Source: Pseudolabrys sp. (lineage in GTDB: Bacteria; Pseudomonadota; Alphaproteobacteria; Rhizobiales; Xanthobacteraceae). From it: DNA of 64,000 nt. Numbering within the stretch: position 1 is the first letter of the stretch; each line of letters begins with the position of its first letter. Below, in pieces: positions 17,041 to 24,981 of the stretch. The notes beneath the pieces are model-generated. The model saw only the letters and a list, made by a program, of their open reading frames with translations, was not told where the DNA came from and searched no databases. The position numbers and the translations under genes are program-made. Where the stretch lies: NCBI GenBank assembly GCA_022841665.1, contig JALHRB010000002.1, positions 186,001-250,000 of the forward strand. Direction: 5' to 3'.

Positions 17041-17916
17041 GTGGCCGAAGAAAAACACATCGACGCTCTCACCGGCACGGCCACCACCGGCCACGAATGG
17101 GACGGGTTGCGCGAGCTGAACACGCCGCTGCCGCGCTGGTGGCTGTGGCTGTTCTACATCACCATCGTCTGGTCGGTCGGCTATTGGGTCGTCTACCCGG
17201 CCTGGCCGCTGCTCACCTCGGCCACCGAAGGCGTTACCGGCTGGCACGCGCGCAGCGCCGTGGTCGAAGATCTCGCCGCGCTCAAGGCGCAGCGCGGTCC
17301 GCTGATGGAGAAACTCTCCACCGCGTCCATGACCGACATCGCCGCCGACCCGCAACTGCTCGACTTCTCGCGCGCCGTCGGGCGCGTGGCCTTCGCCGAC
17401 AACTGCGCGCCCTGCCACGGCGCCGGCGGCGGCGGCACCAAGGGCTACCCGAACCTCAACGACGACGACTGGCTGTGGGGCGGCAAGCTCGCCGACATCG
17501 AGCTCACCATCCGGCACGGCGCGCGCGCGGGCGACGACAAAGGCAGGGCAGGCAACATGCCGGCCTTTGGCCGCGACAACATCCTGAAGGCGAACGAGAT
17601 CTCGGCGGTCGCCGATTTCACCCGCACGCTGTCCGGGCTTGCGCCCGAAGCCGGCGCCGATCTCAATCTCGGCAAGAAGCTGTTCGCCGACAACTGCGCC
17701 GTCTGCCATGGGCCGGAAGGCAAGGGCAACCGCGAGCTCGGCGCGCCCAACCTGACCGACAAGATCTGGCTCTTCGGCGCCGACAAGGCGACCATCGTGG
17801 CCGGCATCCAGAACGGCCGCGGCGGCGTCATGCCGGTCTGGGCCGGGCGTCTGCCCGAGCCGACCATCAAGGCGCTGACCCTTTACGTCCACACCCTCGG
17901 CGGCGGCGAGAAATAG
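17041..17916 (+). CDS. ccoP: Cytochrome cbb3 oxidase subunit III (CcoP), dihaem c
   Basis: A 291-aa dihaem cytochrome c. The cytoplasmic N-terminus has the conserved TGHEWDGLRELNTPLPRWW segment, followed by one membrane helix (about 33-55) and a periplasmic part with two haem c motifs, CAPCH (122-126) and CAVCH (220-224), each with a downstream Met (NMPAFG and VMPVWAG). It is the electron entry point of the oxidase. GTG 17041 has GGAGG about 9 nt upstream and places the family N-terminus correctly. Confidence 0.97.
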   Translation: MAEEKHIDALTGTATTGHEWDGLRELNTPLPRWWLWLFYITIVWSVGYWVVYPAWPLLTSATEGVTGWHARSAVVEDLAALKAQRGPLMEKLSTASMTDIAADPQLLDFSRAVGRVAFADNCAPCHGAGGGGTKGYPNLNDDDWLWGGKLADIELTIRHGARAGDDKGRAGNMPAFGRDNILKANEISAVADFTRTLSGLAPEAGADLNLGKKLFADNCAVCHGPEGKGNRELGAPNLTDKIWLFGADKATIVAGIQNGRGGVMPVWAGRLPEPTIKALTLYVHTLGGGEK

Positions 17917-17953
17917 CCGCCCGCGCGCAGCGAAAACCATAGTGTTTTCAAGC

Positions 17954-17978
17954 AGTCCCGGCCCTCGCGGCCGGGACT
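17954..17978 (+). terminator. Strong hairpin between ccoP and ccoG
   Basis: A perfect 10-bp stem AGTCCCGGCC / GGCCGGGACT with a 5-nt loop, 37 bp after the ccoP stop and without a T run. It could end or process the ccoNOQP transcript; the ccoG FixK box begins 6 bp further on. Confidence 0.5.
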
Positions 17979-17983
17979 TGCAG

Positions 17984-17997
17984 TTGAGCCAGATCAA
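17984..17997 (+). promoter_or_regulatory. FixK/FNR box of the ccoGHIS operon
   Basis: TTGAGCCAGATCAA fits TTGA-N6-TCAA. A -10-like TAGATT lies at 18020-18025, exactly where class II activation would need it, so transcription should start near 18032. Confidence 0.85.
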
Positions 17998-18057
17998 CGC
18001 GGTATGGCGCTGCCGCCGGTAGATTTTCGCCGCAATAAGAAGAAGGCGAAACAGTCG

Positions 18058-19563
18058 ATGACTCTCGCGGAACTGGTCAAGGAATCGGAGGTCAAGCCGG
18101 CCGCCGCTGTCGCGCCGAGCGTCGTGCCCGAGCCGCAGAGCGACGACGACATCCCGCTCTACGCGCCGCGGCGCAAGATCTATCCGCAGAGCGTCTCCGG
18201 CACCTTCCGCCGCATCAAATGGGCGGTGCTGATCGTCACGCTCGGCATCTACTACTTGCTGCCTTTCGTGCGCTGGGATCGCGGCCCGAACGCGCCGTCG
18301 CAGGCGGTGTTGATCGACTTCCCCAACACGCGCTTCTATTTCTTCTTCATCGAGCTGTGGCCGCAGGAAGTTTATTACCTCACCGGCCTCCTGATCCTCG
18401 CCGCCGTCGGCCTGTTCCTGATGAACGCCGTCGCCGGCCGCATTTGGTGCGGCTATCTCTGCCCGCAGACGGTGTGGACCGACCTGTTCTTCGCCATCGA
18501 GCGCTTCTTCGAAGGCGACCGCCGCGAGCACATGCTCGCCGACCGCCAGAAGATGACGGTGAAGCGCTTCGGCTACAAAGCCGCCAAGCATTTCACCTGG
18601 CTGATGGTGGCGTGGTGGACCGGCGGCGCCTGGGTGCTGTACTTCGCCGACGCGCCGACTTTGGTGAAGGAGCTGGCGAGCGGCACCGCGCCTTTCGTCG
18701 CCTATCTCTGGATCGGCATCCTCACGCTGACGACCTATTCGCTCGCCGGCCATCTGCGCGAGCAGGTCTGCCTCTATATGTGCCCGTGGCCGCGCATCCA
18801 GGCCGCGCTCACCGACGAATACGCGCTCAACGTCACCTACCGCTACGACCGCGGCGAGCCGCGCTGCTCCGCCAAGAAGGCCGAGCAGTTGCGCAGCGCC
18901 GGCGCGCCCGCCGGCGATTGCGTCGACTGCCTGCAATGCGTGCACGTCTGCCCGACCGGCGTCGACATCCGCGACGGGGCCAATCTCGGCTGCATCCAGT
19001 GCGGCCTCTGCATCGACGCCTGCGATGCGGTGATGGCGAAGCTCGGCCGCCCGACGCGGCTGATCGCCTTCGACACCGACCTCAACATCAAGCGGCGCAT
19101 GGAAGGCAAGCAGGCCTTCGTCAAGATCTTCCGCATGCGCACGCTGCTCTACGCCGCGATCATCGCGATCGCCGGCGGCATCATGATCTACACGCTGGCC
19201 ACCCGCGACGGCGAGGGCATCAGCGTCATCCACGACCGCAACCCGATGTATGTGCGGCTGTCCGACGGCGCGCTGCGCAACGCCTACACCGTCCGCATCG
19301 TCAACAAGCAGCTCAAGTACCGCGACTTCATCCTCACGGTCGACGGCCTGCCGTCCACGCTGATCGACTTCGTCGGCGTGCCGCCGCGCGCCGACGGCCG
19401 CCAGCTCGTCACGGTCGGCCCCGACCAGACCAAGGAAGTGCGCGTGACCGTGACCGACTACGCCACCACGCCGCCGGCGCCGTCGACCACCATCCTGTTC
19501 CGGCTCATCGACATCGATTCCGGCGAGGTCGCCGAAGTGCGCGACCACTTCTTCGGACCGTGA
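18058..19563 (+). CDS. ccoG: CcoG (FixG), membrane ferredoxin-type cbb3 assembly protein
   Basis: A 501-aa membrane iron-sulfur protein, which in studied species reduces Cu(II) for delivery to cbb3 oxidase. After the conserved APRRKIYPQSVSGTFRRIKW entry come about five membrane helices, the GYLCPQTVWTDLFF region, two [4Fe-4S] clusters (CVDCLQCVHVCP and CIQCGLCIDACD) and a C-terminal Ig-like periplasmic domain. ATG 18058 is preferred over the in-frame ATG 18004. The upstream FixK box (17984-17997) and a TAGATT -10 (18020-18025) put the transcript start near 18032, after 18004, and GAAGG precedes 18058. The extra 18 codons from 18004 lack family similarity. If another promoter reads through from ccoP, 18004 could also be used. 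Confidence 0.93.
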   Translation: MTLAELVKESEVKPAAAVAPSVVPEPQSDDDIPLYAPRRKIYPQSVSGTFRRIKWAVLIVTLGIYYLLPFVRWDRGPNAPSQAVLIDFPNTRFYFFFIELWPQEVYYLTGLLILAAVGLFLMNAVAGRIWCGYLCPQTVWTDLFFAIERFFEGDRREHMLADRQKMTVKRFGYKAAKHFTWLMVAWWTGGAWVLYFADAPTLVKELASGTAPFVAYLWIGILTLTTYSLAGHLREQVCLYMCPWPRIQAALTDEYALNVTYRYDRGEPRCSAKKAEQLRSAGAPAGDCVDCLQCVHVCPTGVDIRDGANLGCIQCGLCIDACDAVMAKLGRPTRLIAFDTDLNIKRRMEGKQAFVKIFRMRTLLYAAIIAIAGGIMIYTLATRDGEGISVIHDRNPMYVRLSDGALRNAYTVRIVNKQLKYRDFILTVDGLPSTLIDFVGVPPRADGRQLVTVGPDQTKEVRVTVTDYATTPPAPSTTILFRLIDIDSGEVAEVRDHFFGP

Positions 19564-19576
19564 AGGGAGAGCGCCC

Positions 19577-20071
19577 ATGTCCGCGCCCCGCAAAGCTCAA
19601 CGCGAACTGACCGGCCGTACCGTGCTGTTCTGGCTGCTCGGCTTCTTCGGTTTGGTCATCGGCGTCAATGGCGTGCTGGTGAAGGCGGCGACCTCGACCT
19701 TCGGCGGCGTCGAGACCTCGAGCTCGTACAAGGCCGGGCTGCAGTTCAAGAGCGAAATTCTTGCCGCCGAACGGCAGGACCAGCAGCACTGGCGCATCGA
19801 CGGCAAGCTCGCGCTGAAAGGCGGCGCGGCTGTGCTCGACCTGTCGGCGCGCGACGCGCAAGGCGCGCCGCTGGCCGGCCTCTCGGCGCAGGCGCGGCTG
19901 GCGCATCCGGCCGACGGGCGGCGCGATCACGCCATTCCGCTCGACCGCATCGGCGCCGGCGCGTTCCGCGGCCAGGCCGCCGCCGAGCCCGGCCAATGGG
20001 AGCTGTTCGTCGATCTCTATCGCGGCGACGAGCGCGTCTACCGCTCGCGCAACCGCGTGACGCTGAGGTGA
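19577..20071 (+). CDS. ccoH: CcoH (FixH), cbb3 oxidase assembly protein
   Basis: A 164-aa protein with one N-terminal membrane helix (RTVLFWLLGFFGLVIGVNGVL) followed by a periplasmic beta-rich domain, the FixH/CcoH plan. The conserved TFGGVETSSSYKAGLQFK segment is present. It is required for assembly and stability of the oxidase in other species. It lies 13 bp after ccoG, and GTG of ccoI begins 10 bp after its stop. Confidence 0.94.
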   Translation: MSAPRKAQRELTGRTVLFWLLGFFGLVIGVNGVLVKAATSTFGGVETSSSYKAGLQFKSEILAAERQDQQHWRIDGKLALKGGAAVLDLSARDAQGAPLAGLSAQARLAHPADGRRDHAIPLDRIGAGAFRGQAAAEPGQWELFVDLYRGDERVYRSRNRVTLR

Positions 20072-20081
20072 GGGCAAAGCA

Positions 20082-22409
20082 GTGAGGACGATCCCATCTT
20101 CCGCTCGTCCCCGCGAAAGCGGGGACCCAGCGCTGGATTCCCGCTTTCGCGGGAATGAACGGGACGGGCGAGCGTCTGAAGCCCTCGACCTCTCGCTCTA
20201 CGCCAGGCCCGAAGCCGAGGGCACGCTCGGCATGGAGCTGGCGGTCGACGGCATTTCCTGCGCCGCCTGTATCGGCCGCATCGAAGGCGCCGTGAAGCGC
20301 CTGCCCGGCGTCACCGAAGCCCGCCTCAACTACACCAATCGCCGCCTGCACGTGGCCTGGGCCGACGGCGCGCTCAGGCCCGCGCAGATCCTCAGCGCGC
20401 TGGAGACGCAAGGCTATCGCGGCCATCCTTTCGTGCCGCTGCGCGCCGAGCAGGAAGAGGCGGCGGAGGCGCGCAAGCTCACGCGCTGCCTCGCGGTAGC
20501 CGGCTTTGCCGCCATGAACATCATGCTGCTGTCGGTGTCGGTGTGGTCCGGCAACGTCACCGATATCACGCCGGAGACGCGCGACTTCTTCCACTGGGCC
20601 TCGGCGCTGATCGCGCTGCCGGCGGCCGCTTATGCCGGCCGTCCGTTCTTTGCCAGCGCTTGGCGGGCGCTGAAAGCCCGCGCGCTCAACATGGACGTGC
20701 CGATCTCGCTCGGCGTCATCCTGGCGCTCGGCATGTCGCTGGTGGAGACCGCCAACCACGCCGAGCATGCCTATTTCGATTCGGCGATCATGCTGCTGTT
20801 CTTCCTTTTGATCGGGCGCACGCTCGACCACGCCATGCGGCGCAAGACGCGCGCGGTCGCCGGCAATCTCGCGGCGCTGCGCGCCGACACCGCGCACCGC
20901 TTCGTCGGCGGCGAGGTAGTGAGCGTGCCGGTCGCCGCCGTGAAGGCCGGCGACAAATTGCTGGTGCGGCCGGGCGAGCGCGTGCCGGCCGACGGCGTGG
21001 TGCAGACCGGCAATTCGGAGATCGACGAGAGCCTGATCACCGGCGAAACCGCGCGCCGCGCCATCGCGTCGGGCGCCACCGTCTATGCCGGCAGCATGAA
21101 CTATTCCGGCACATTGACCTTGCTGGTCACCGCCGCCGGCGGCGCGGCGCTGATCGACGAGATCGAGCGGCTTCTGGAAAAGGCCGCCAGCGCCAAGTCG
21201 CGCGCCATGCGGCTCGCCGACCGCGCCTCGCGCGTCTATGCCCCGGTGGTGCACGTCACCGCCGCGCTCACGCTCGCCGGCTGGCTGATCGCGGGTGCCT
21301 CGGCGCACGACGCGCTCATCACCGCCATCGCGGTGCTGATCATCACCTGTCCTTGCGCGCTGGCGCTCGCCATTCCGGCGGTGCAGGTGGTCGCTTCGGG
21401 CGCGCTGTTCCGCGCCAACATCATCCTCAATGCCGGCGACGCCATCGAGCGCCTGGCCGAGGCCGACACCGTCGTCTTCGACAAGACCGGCACGCTGACG
21501 CTGCCGGAGCCGCGCGTGGTCAATGCCGGCGCGCTCGACGTCGAACTGTTGCAGAAGGCGGCGCGGCTGGCGCTGTCCAGCCGCCATCCGCTGGCGGTGG
21601 CGCTGTCGCGCGAAGCGACGCTGCGCGCGCCTTATGACGGTGCGGTGGAGGAGCCGGGGCAGGGCGTGCACGCCCTCATCGATGGCCTGGAGGCGCGTTT
21701 GGGCAGTGCAATGTTTTGTGGCCTTGCCCCATCTCCGTTCGTTCCCGCGCAAGCGGGAACCCAGAGCCCCACGACGGGGGCCGCCTGGGTCCCCGCTTGC
21801 GCGGGGACGAACGGGGATTTTGGCGCCTCGTCGATCCACTTCTCCTACGGCAGGCAGTCCGCCACCATCGCCATCAACCAGTCGCTGCGGCCGGACGCGG
21901 TCGAGACCGTGCAAGCGTTGCGCGCGCGCGGGCTCGACCTGATGATCCTGTCGGGCGACCGCGACGAAGCGGTTGCGCCGGTTGCCGCCATGCTCGGCAT
22001 CGACGTGTGGCAGGGCGGCCTCAAGCCCGCCGCCAAGATCGCCCGCATCGAGGAATTGAAGCGCCAAGGCCGCCGCGTGCTGATGGTCGGCGATGGTCTC
22101 AACGACGCGCCTTCGCTTGCCGCCGCGGATGTGTCGCTGTCGCCGATCTCGGCGGCCGACGTCACGCAGGCGCAGGCCGACGCCGTGTTTCTCGGTGAGC
22201 GCCTCAAGCCGGTGGCCGACGCGGTTGCGATCGCCCGCCGCGCGCGCCGCCTGATGGCGGAGAACCTCTGGCTTGCTGCGCTGTATAATCTGGTGGCCGT
22301 GCCGGTCGCCATCGCCGGCCTGGTGACGCCGTTGATCGCCGCGCTTGCCATGTCGGGCTCGTCGCTGCTGGTCACCGTCAACGCCTTGAGGGCAAGAGGT
22401 CCGCGATGA
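20082..22409 (+). CDS. ccoI: CcoI (FixI), P1B-type copper ATPase for cbb3 assembly
   Basis: A 775-aa heavy-metal P-type ATPase that exports Cu for the oxidase. In order: an N-terminal metal domain with GISCAACIGRIEG (Cys60/Cys63), membrane helices, the actuator motif ITGET, the CPC membrane motif (ITCPCALAL, about 422), phosphorylation motif VFDKTGTLT (Asp about 466), the SRHPLAVAL ATP-binding motif and GDGLNDAPSL (about 669). Two stretches are palindromic repeats translated in frame: RPRESGDPALDSRFRGNE at residues 9-26 and an insertion in the nucleotide-binding domain (…FVPAQAGTQSPTTG…). The core motifs on both sides stay in one frame, so the gene looks functional. Family similarity (LDLSLYARPE) begins before ATG 20232, so GTG 20082, the only earlier in-frame start, is chosen. 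The stop overlaps ccoS by 4 bp. Confidence 0.95.
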   Translation: MRTIPSSARPRESGDPALDSRFRGNERDGRASEALDLSLYARPEAEGTLGMELAVDGISCAACIGRIEGAVKRLPGVTEARLNYTNRRLHVAWADGALRPAQILSALETQGYRGHPFVPLRAEQEEAAEARKLTRCLAVAGFAAMNIMLLSVSVWSGNVTDITPETRDFFHWASALIALPAAAYAGRPFFASAWRALKARALNMDVPISLGVILALGMSLVETANHAEHAYFDSAIMLLFFLLIGRTLDHAMRRKTRAVAGNLAALRADTAHRFVGGEVVSVPVAAVKAGDKLLVRPGERVPADGVVQTGNSEIDESLITGETARRAIASGATVYAGSMNYSGTLTLLVTAAGGAALIDEIERLLEKAASAKSRAMRLADRASRVYAPVVHVTAALTLAGWLIAGASAHDALITAIAVLIITCPCALALAIPAVQVVASGALFRANIILNAGDAIERLAEADTVVFDKTGTLTLPEPRVVNAGALDVELLQKAARLALSSRHPLAVALSREATLRAPYDGAVEEPGQGVHALIDGLEARLGSAMFCGLAPSPFVPAQAGTQSPTTGAAWVPACAGTNGDFGASSIHFSYGRQSATIAINQSLRPDAVETVQALRARGLDLMILSGDRDEAVAPVAAMLGIDVWQGGLKPAAKIARIEELKRQGRRVLMVGDGLNDAPSLAAADVSLSPISAADVTQAQADAVFLGERLKPVADAVAIARRARRLMAENLWLAALYNLVAVPVAIAGLVTPLIAALAMSGSSLLVTVNALRARGPR
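20105..20161. repeat. Palindromic repeat, family A, inside the 5' end of ccoI
   Basis: Two hairpins (CCCCGCgaaaGCGGGG and TTCCCGCtttcGCGGGAA) joined by CCCAGCGCTGGA. Other copies are at 21735-21814, 45668-45794, 51812-51875 and 53376-53439. Here it forms part of the translated N-terminus of CcoI and fills the ccoH-ccoI junction. Confidence 0.85.
21735..21814. repeat. Palindromic repeat, family A, inserted in the ccoI ATP-binding domain
   Basis: An 80-bp near-perfect dyad: CCGTTCGT at the left end matches ACGAACGG at the right, TCCCGCgcaaGCGGGA mirrors CCCCGCttgcGCGGGG, and ACCCAG mirrors CTGGGT around a GC-rich centre. It lies wholly inside the ccoI reading frame, between the LGSAMFCG segment and the strand leading to LRPDAVETVQAL. 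Confidence 0.88.
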
Positions 22410-22555
22410 ATGTGATCATCTACCTGCTGCCGCTCGCGCTCGGCCTCGGCCTCATCGGCCTCTTCGCCTTCCTGTGGGCGCTCAAGAGCGGTCAGTACGG
22501 CGACGTCGACGGCGCCGCGCTGCGCGTGTTGTCGGACGACGATTTGGAGAAATGA
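22406..22555 (+). CDS. ccoS: CcoS (FixS), cbb3 oxidase maturation protein
   Basis: A 49-aa single-span membrane protein, MNVIIYLLPLALGLGLIGLF… then LWALKSGQYGDVDG and a DDD-rich end. The W-x-x-x-SGQY-D-D-x-x-G pattern is the CcoS/FixS signature; the protein is needed to load haem b and Cu_B into CcoN. The ATG overlaps the ccoI stop (ATGA), so it is translationally coupled. It closes the ccoGHIS operon. Confidence 0.95.
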   Translation: MNVIIYLLPLALGLGLIGLFAFLWALKSGQYGDVDGAALRVLSDDDLEK

Positions 22556-22566
22556 TTCTTTCTTGA

Positions 22567-22685
22567 TCCCTCCCCTGAAAGGGGAGGGTGGCTCCGCGCG
22601 AAGCGCGGAGTCGGGTGGGGTCATTGCGACGCGCGCCCACCCGCCGCCTTCGGCGGCTGCCCTCCCCCCGCAAGCGGGGGAGGGA
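22567..22685. repeat. Palindromic intergenic repeat, CTCCCC family (copy 2)
   Basis: The hairpin CCCTCCCCTgaaAGGGGAGGG plus internal hairpins CTCCGCGCgaaGCGCGGAG and GCCGCCttcGGCGGC, closed by CCCTCCCCCCGC / GCGGGGGAGGG. It fills the whole gap between the convergent ccoS and pta genes and may serve both as terminator. Confidence 0.75.
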
Positions 22686-22692
22686 TAAGAAG

Positions 22693-23676
22693 CTACCCCG
22701 CCGCCACCACCGCGCAGGTGGTCACGATGTCCTCCACGCTGGCGCCGCGCGACAGGTCGCTGATCGGCCGCGCGAAGCCCTGCAAAAACGGCCCAATCGC
22801 CTGCGCGCCGCCCAGCCATTGCGTCAGCTTGTAGCCGATATTGCCGCTGTCGAGATCGGGGAACACCAGCACGTTGGCGCGGCCCGCCACCTCGCTCGCG
22901 TCCTTCACCTTCTTTTGCGCCACCGCCGGCACCAGCGCGGCGTCCGCCTGGAACTCGCCATCGATGGCGAGGCCGGGCGCGCGTGCACGCGCGATCGCCA
23001 GCGCTTCGCGCACCTTGTCGATGCGGGCGTGCTGCGCGCTGCCCTTGGTCGAGAACGACAGCATCGCCACGCGCGGCGTCTCGCCGAGCAAGACTTGCGC
23101 GCTGCGCGCCGAGGCAATGGCAATGTCGGCGAGTTCTGCCGCGGTAGGATCGGCGTTCACCGCGCAGTCGGCGAACACGAACGGCCTGGCGCCTTGGCCG
23201 AGGAAGTTCGGCACCACGATGAGGAAATAGCTCGAGGGCAGCGCGATACCTTCGCTCAGGCCGACCGTCATCAAGCCGGCCTCGATCACGCGCCGCGTCG
23301 GATTGGCGGCGCCCGCCACCATGGCGTCGGCGTGGCCCTCGCGCACCATCATGCCGCCGAAGTAAAGCGGCTTCGAGATAAGCCGCGCCGACATCGCCGG
23401 CGTCATCGACGAGCGGACTTTCGACAAAGCCGCGCCGTAAGCCTGCAAACGCGCGTCGCTGCGCGGATCGGCGGTCTCGATCCCGTCGAGCGGGACTTTC
23501 GCTTCGCCCGCTGCCTGCGCGATCGCTTCCTTTGTTCCGAGCAGGATCGGCTGCGCGATTTTCTCATTTTTGAGACGCGCGGCCGCCGCGACGACGCGCG
23601 CATCGTCGCCTTCCGGCAAAACGATTTTGCGATAACGCCGCCGTGCGATATCAAGCAGTCTATCAGTTAAGTCCAT
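22693..23676 (-). CDS. pta: Phosphate acetyltransferase
   Basis: A 327-aa single-domain Pta that converts acetyl phosphate + CoA to acetyl-CoA. It has the PTA/PTB core: [14 protein letters not shown] near the N-terminus, then [38 protein letters not shown] and [27 protein letters not shown]. The length is that of short Pta enzymes, without the regulatory DRTGG domain of the ~700-aa form. No acetate kinase is adjacent, which argues for use in the acetyl phosphate -> acetyl-CoA direction, as in sulfonate users where Xsc makes acetyl phosphate. Start ATG 23676 ([13 protein letters not shown]) is the family N-terminus; the upstream 23 codons of open frame run through the operator and into the citrate synthase gene. 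Divergent from citrate synthase by 43 bp. Confidence 0.95.
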   Translation of the reverse strand: MDLTDRLLDIARRRYRKIVLPEGDDARVVAAAARLKNEKIAQPILLGTKEAIAQAAGEAKVPLDGIETADPRSDARLQAYGAALSKVRSSMTPAMSARLISKPLYFGGMMVREGHADAMVAGAANPTRRVIEAGLMTVGLSEGIALPSSYFLIVVPNFLGQGARPFVFADCAVNADPTAAELADIAIASARSAQVLLGETPRVAMLSFSTKGSAQHARIDKVREALAIARARAPGLAIDGEFQADAALVPAVAQKKVKDASEVAGRANVLVFPDLDSGNIGYKLTQWLGGAQAIGPFLQGFARPISDLSRGASVEDIVTTCAVVAAG

Positions 23677-23679
23677 GCA

Positions 23680-23694
23680 TCTCACCGCGTGAGA
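23680..23694. promoter_or_regulatory. Palindromic operator candidate, pta/citrate synthase gap
   Basis: TCTCACCGCGTGAGA is a perfect 6-3-6 palindrome (TCTCAC-N3-GTGAGA) in the 43-bp divergent gap, covering the pta ribosome-site region. The same palindrome, differing at two of the three central bases, occurs at 25140-25154 before tctC. Binding by the IclR protein encoded at 28617-29486 is inferred. Confidence 0.65.
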
Positions 23695-23719
23695 CAATGC
23701 AGAAGCAGGCGAGGCATCA

Positions 23720-24862
23720 ATGACTGAAACAGCCGAAGCGATCAAGATTCATCGCGGCCTCACGGGTGTCTACTTCGACCGTTCGCCCTGCACCTTCATC
23801 GACGGCAAGGCCGGCGAGCTGCGCTATCGCGGCTATTCGATCCACGATCTGGCCGAGCATTCCTCCTTCGAGGAAACCGGCTGGCTGCTGCTCAACGGCG
23901 AACTGCCGACCAAGGCGCAGCTCGCCAGCTTCGACGCCGAGCTGAAAGCCGCGCGCAAGCTGCCGCCGGCCGTGCTCGACATCATCCGCGCCATCAAGCA
24001 CGCGCATCCGATGGACGTGCTGCGCACCGCGGTCTCCGCGCTTGCCGGCTTCGATCCGGAAACCGCCGACAATTCGCGCGAGGCCACCTTGCGCAAGGGC
24101 GTGCGGCTCACCTCGCAGGTGCCGATGATCGTCGCCGCCCATTCACGCATCCGCGCCGGCGAGGAGCCGGTGCCGGCCGACGAAAGCCTCAGCCACGCCG
24201 CCAACATTCTTTGGATGCTGACGGGCAAGAAGCCGAGCGCCGACGCCACGCAACTGATCGACCGCGATCTGATCCTGCACGCCGAGCACGGCTCCAACGC
24301 CTCCTCCTTCACGGCCCGCGTCGTCGTCGGCACGCAAGCCAACCTGCACGCCGCCATCACCGCGGCCATCGCCGCGCTGTCCGGTCCCGCGCATGGCGGC
24401 GCCGCCGAGGACGTCATGAAGATGGCGGAGGAAATCGGCGATCCGGCGCGCGCCGCCGACTACGTCAAGGAGAAGCGCAAAGCGGGCGTGGCCATCACCG
24501 GCTTCGGCCACCGCGTCTACCGCGCCGAGGACCCGCGCGCGCGCCACATGCGCGCCGGCGTCGAGCGGCTGTCCAAGGAAATGGGCCAGCCGAAGTGGTT
24601 CGAGATTCTGCAGGCGGTGGTGCAGGCCATGGCGCCTTACGCGCGCCACGGCGTCAACGTGAACGTCGATTTCTATTCCGGCGTCGTCTACCATCTGCTC
24701 GGCGTCAAGCGCGATCTGTTCGTGCCGATCTTCGCCATCGGCCGCGTGCCCGGCTGGTGCGTGCAGGTGCTCGAGCAACTGGAGAACAACATCCTGCTGC
24801 GCCCGCTCACGCTCTATAACGGCCCCGACGCCCGCGCCTACGTGCCGGTGGAGAAGCGCTAG
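23720..24862 (+). CDS. Citrate synthase (type I-like, short form)
   Basis: A 380-aa citrate synthase condensing acetyl-CoA with oxaloacetate. The three catalytic groups are visible: His in [11 protein letters not shown], His in [15 protein letters not shown] and Asp in [15 protein letters not shown]. The length and the [28 protein letters not shown] start fit the Bacillus-like short citrate synthase/2-methylcitrate synthase group rather than the long NADH-sensitive GltA, so it is probably a second, pathway-linked isozyme. Placed head to head with pta, and sharing an operator motif with the sulfonate operon, it would feed acetyl-CoA from sulfonate breakdown into the TCA cycle. A 2-methylcitrate synthase role cannot be ruled out. 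Confidence 0.93.
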   Translation: MTETAEAIKIHRGLTGVYFDRSPCTFIDGKAGELRYRGYSIHDLAEHSSFEETGWLLLNGELPTKAQLASFDAELKAARKLPPAVLDIIRAIKHAHPMDVLRTAVSALAGFDPETADNSREATLRKGVRLTSQVPMIVAAHSRIRAGEEPVPADESLSHAANILWMLTGKKPSADATQLIDRDLILHAEHGSNASSFTARVVVGTQANLHAAITAAIAALSGPAHGGAAEDVMKMAEEIGDPARAADYVKEKRKAGVAITGFGHRVYRAEDPRARHMRAGVERLSKEMGQPKWFEILQAVVQAMAPYARHGVNVNVDFYSGVVYHLLGVKRDLFVPIFAIGRVPGWCVQVLEQLENNILLRPLTLYNGPDARAYVPVEKR

Positions 24863-24872
24863 ATTTTCCTTC

Positions 24873-24981
24873 ACCTCCCCCTGCAAGAGGGGAGGTCGAC
24901 CGCGAAGCGGTCGGGTGGGGTTCATTGCGCGTCACGTGTAAAGCCGACCCCCACCCCAACCCTCCCCCTTTAGGGGGAGGG
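24873..24981. repeat. Palindromic intergenic repeat, CTCCCC family (copy 3)
   Basis: The hairpins CCTCCCCCTgcaagAGGGGAGG and CCTCCCCCTttAGGGGGAGG flank ACCGCgaaGCGGT and a GACCCCCACCCC core. It lies right after the citrate synthase stop. Confidence 0.72.

Noticed and set aside
16063-19593. A 1,176-codon open frame on the minus strand opposite ccoN-ccoG
   Set aside because: It is antisense to four well-supported cbb3 genes; its Arg/Ala/Gly/Val-rich translation shows no domain and arises from high GC codon use.
23677-23745. A longer pta start 23 codons upstream
   Set aside because: The extra codons run through the operator palindrome and into the citrate synthase gene, and [13 protein letters not shown] is the usual family N-terminus.
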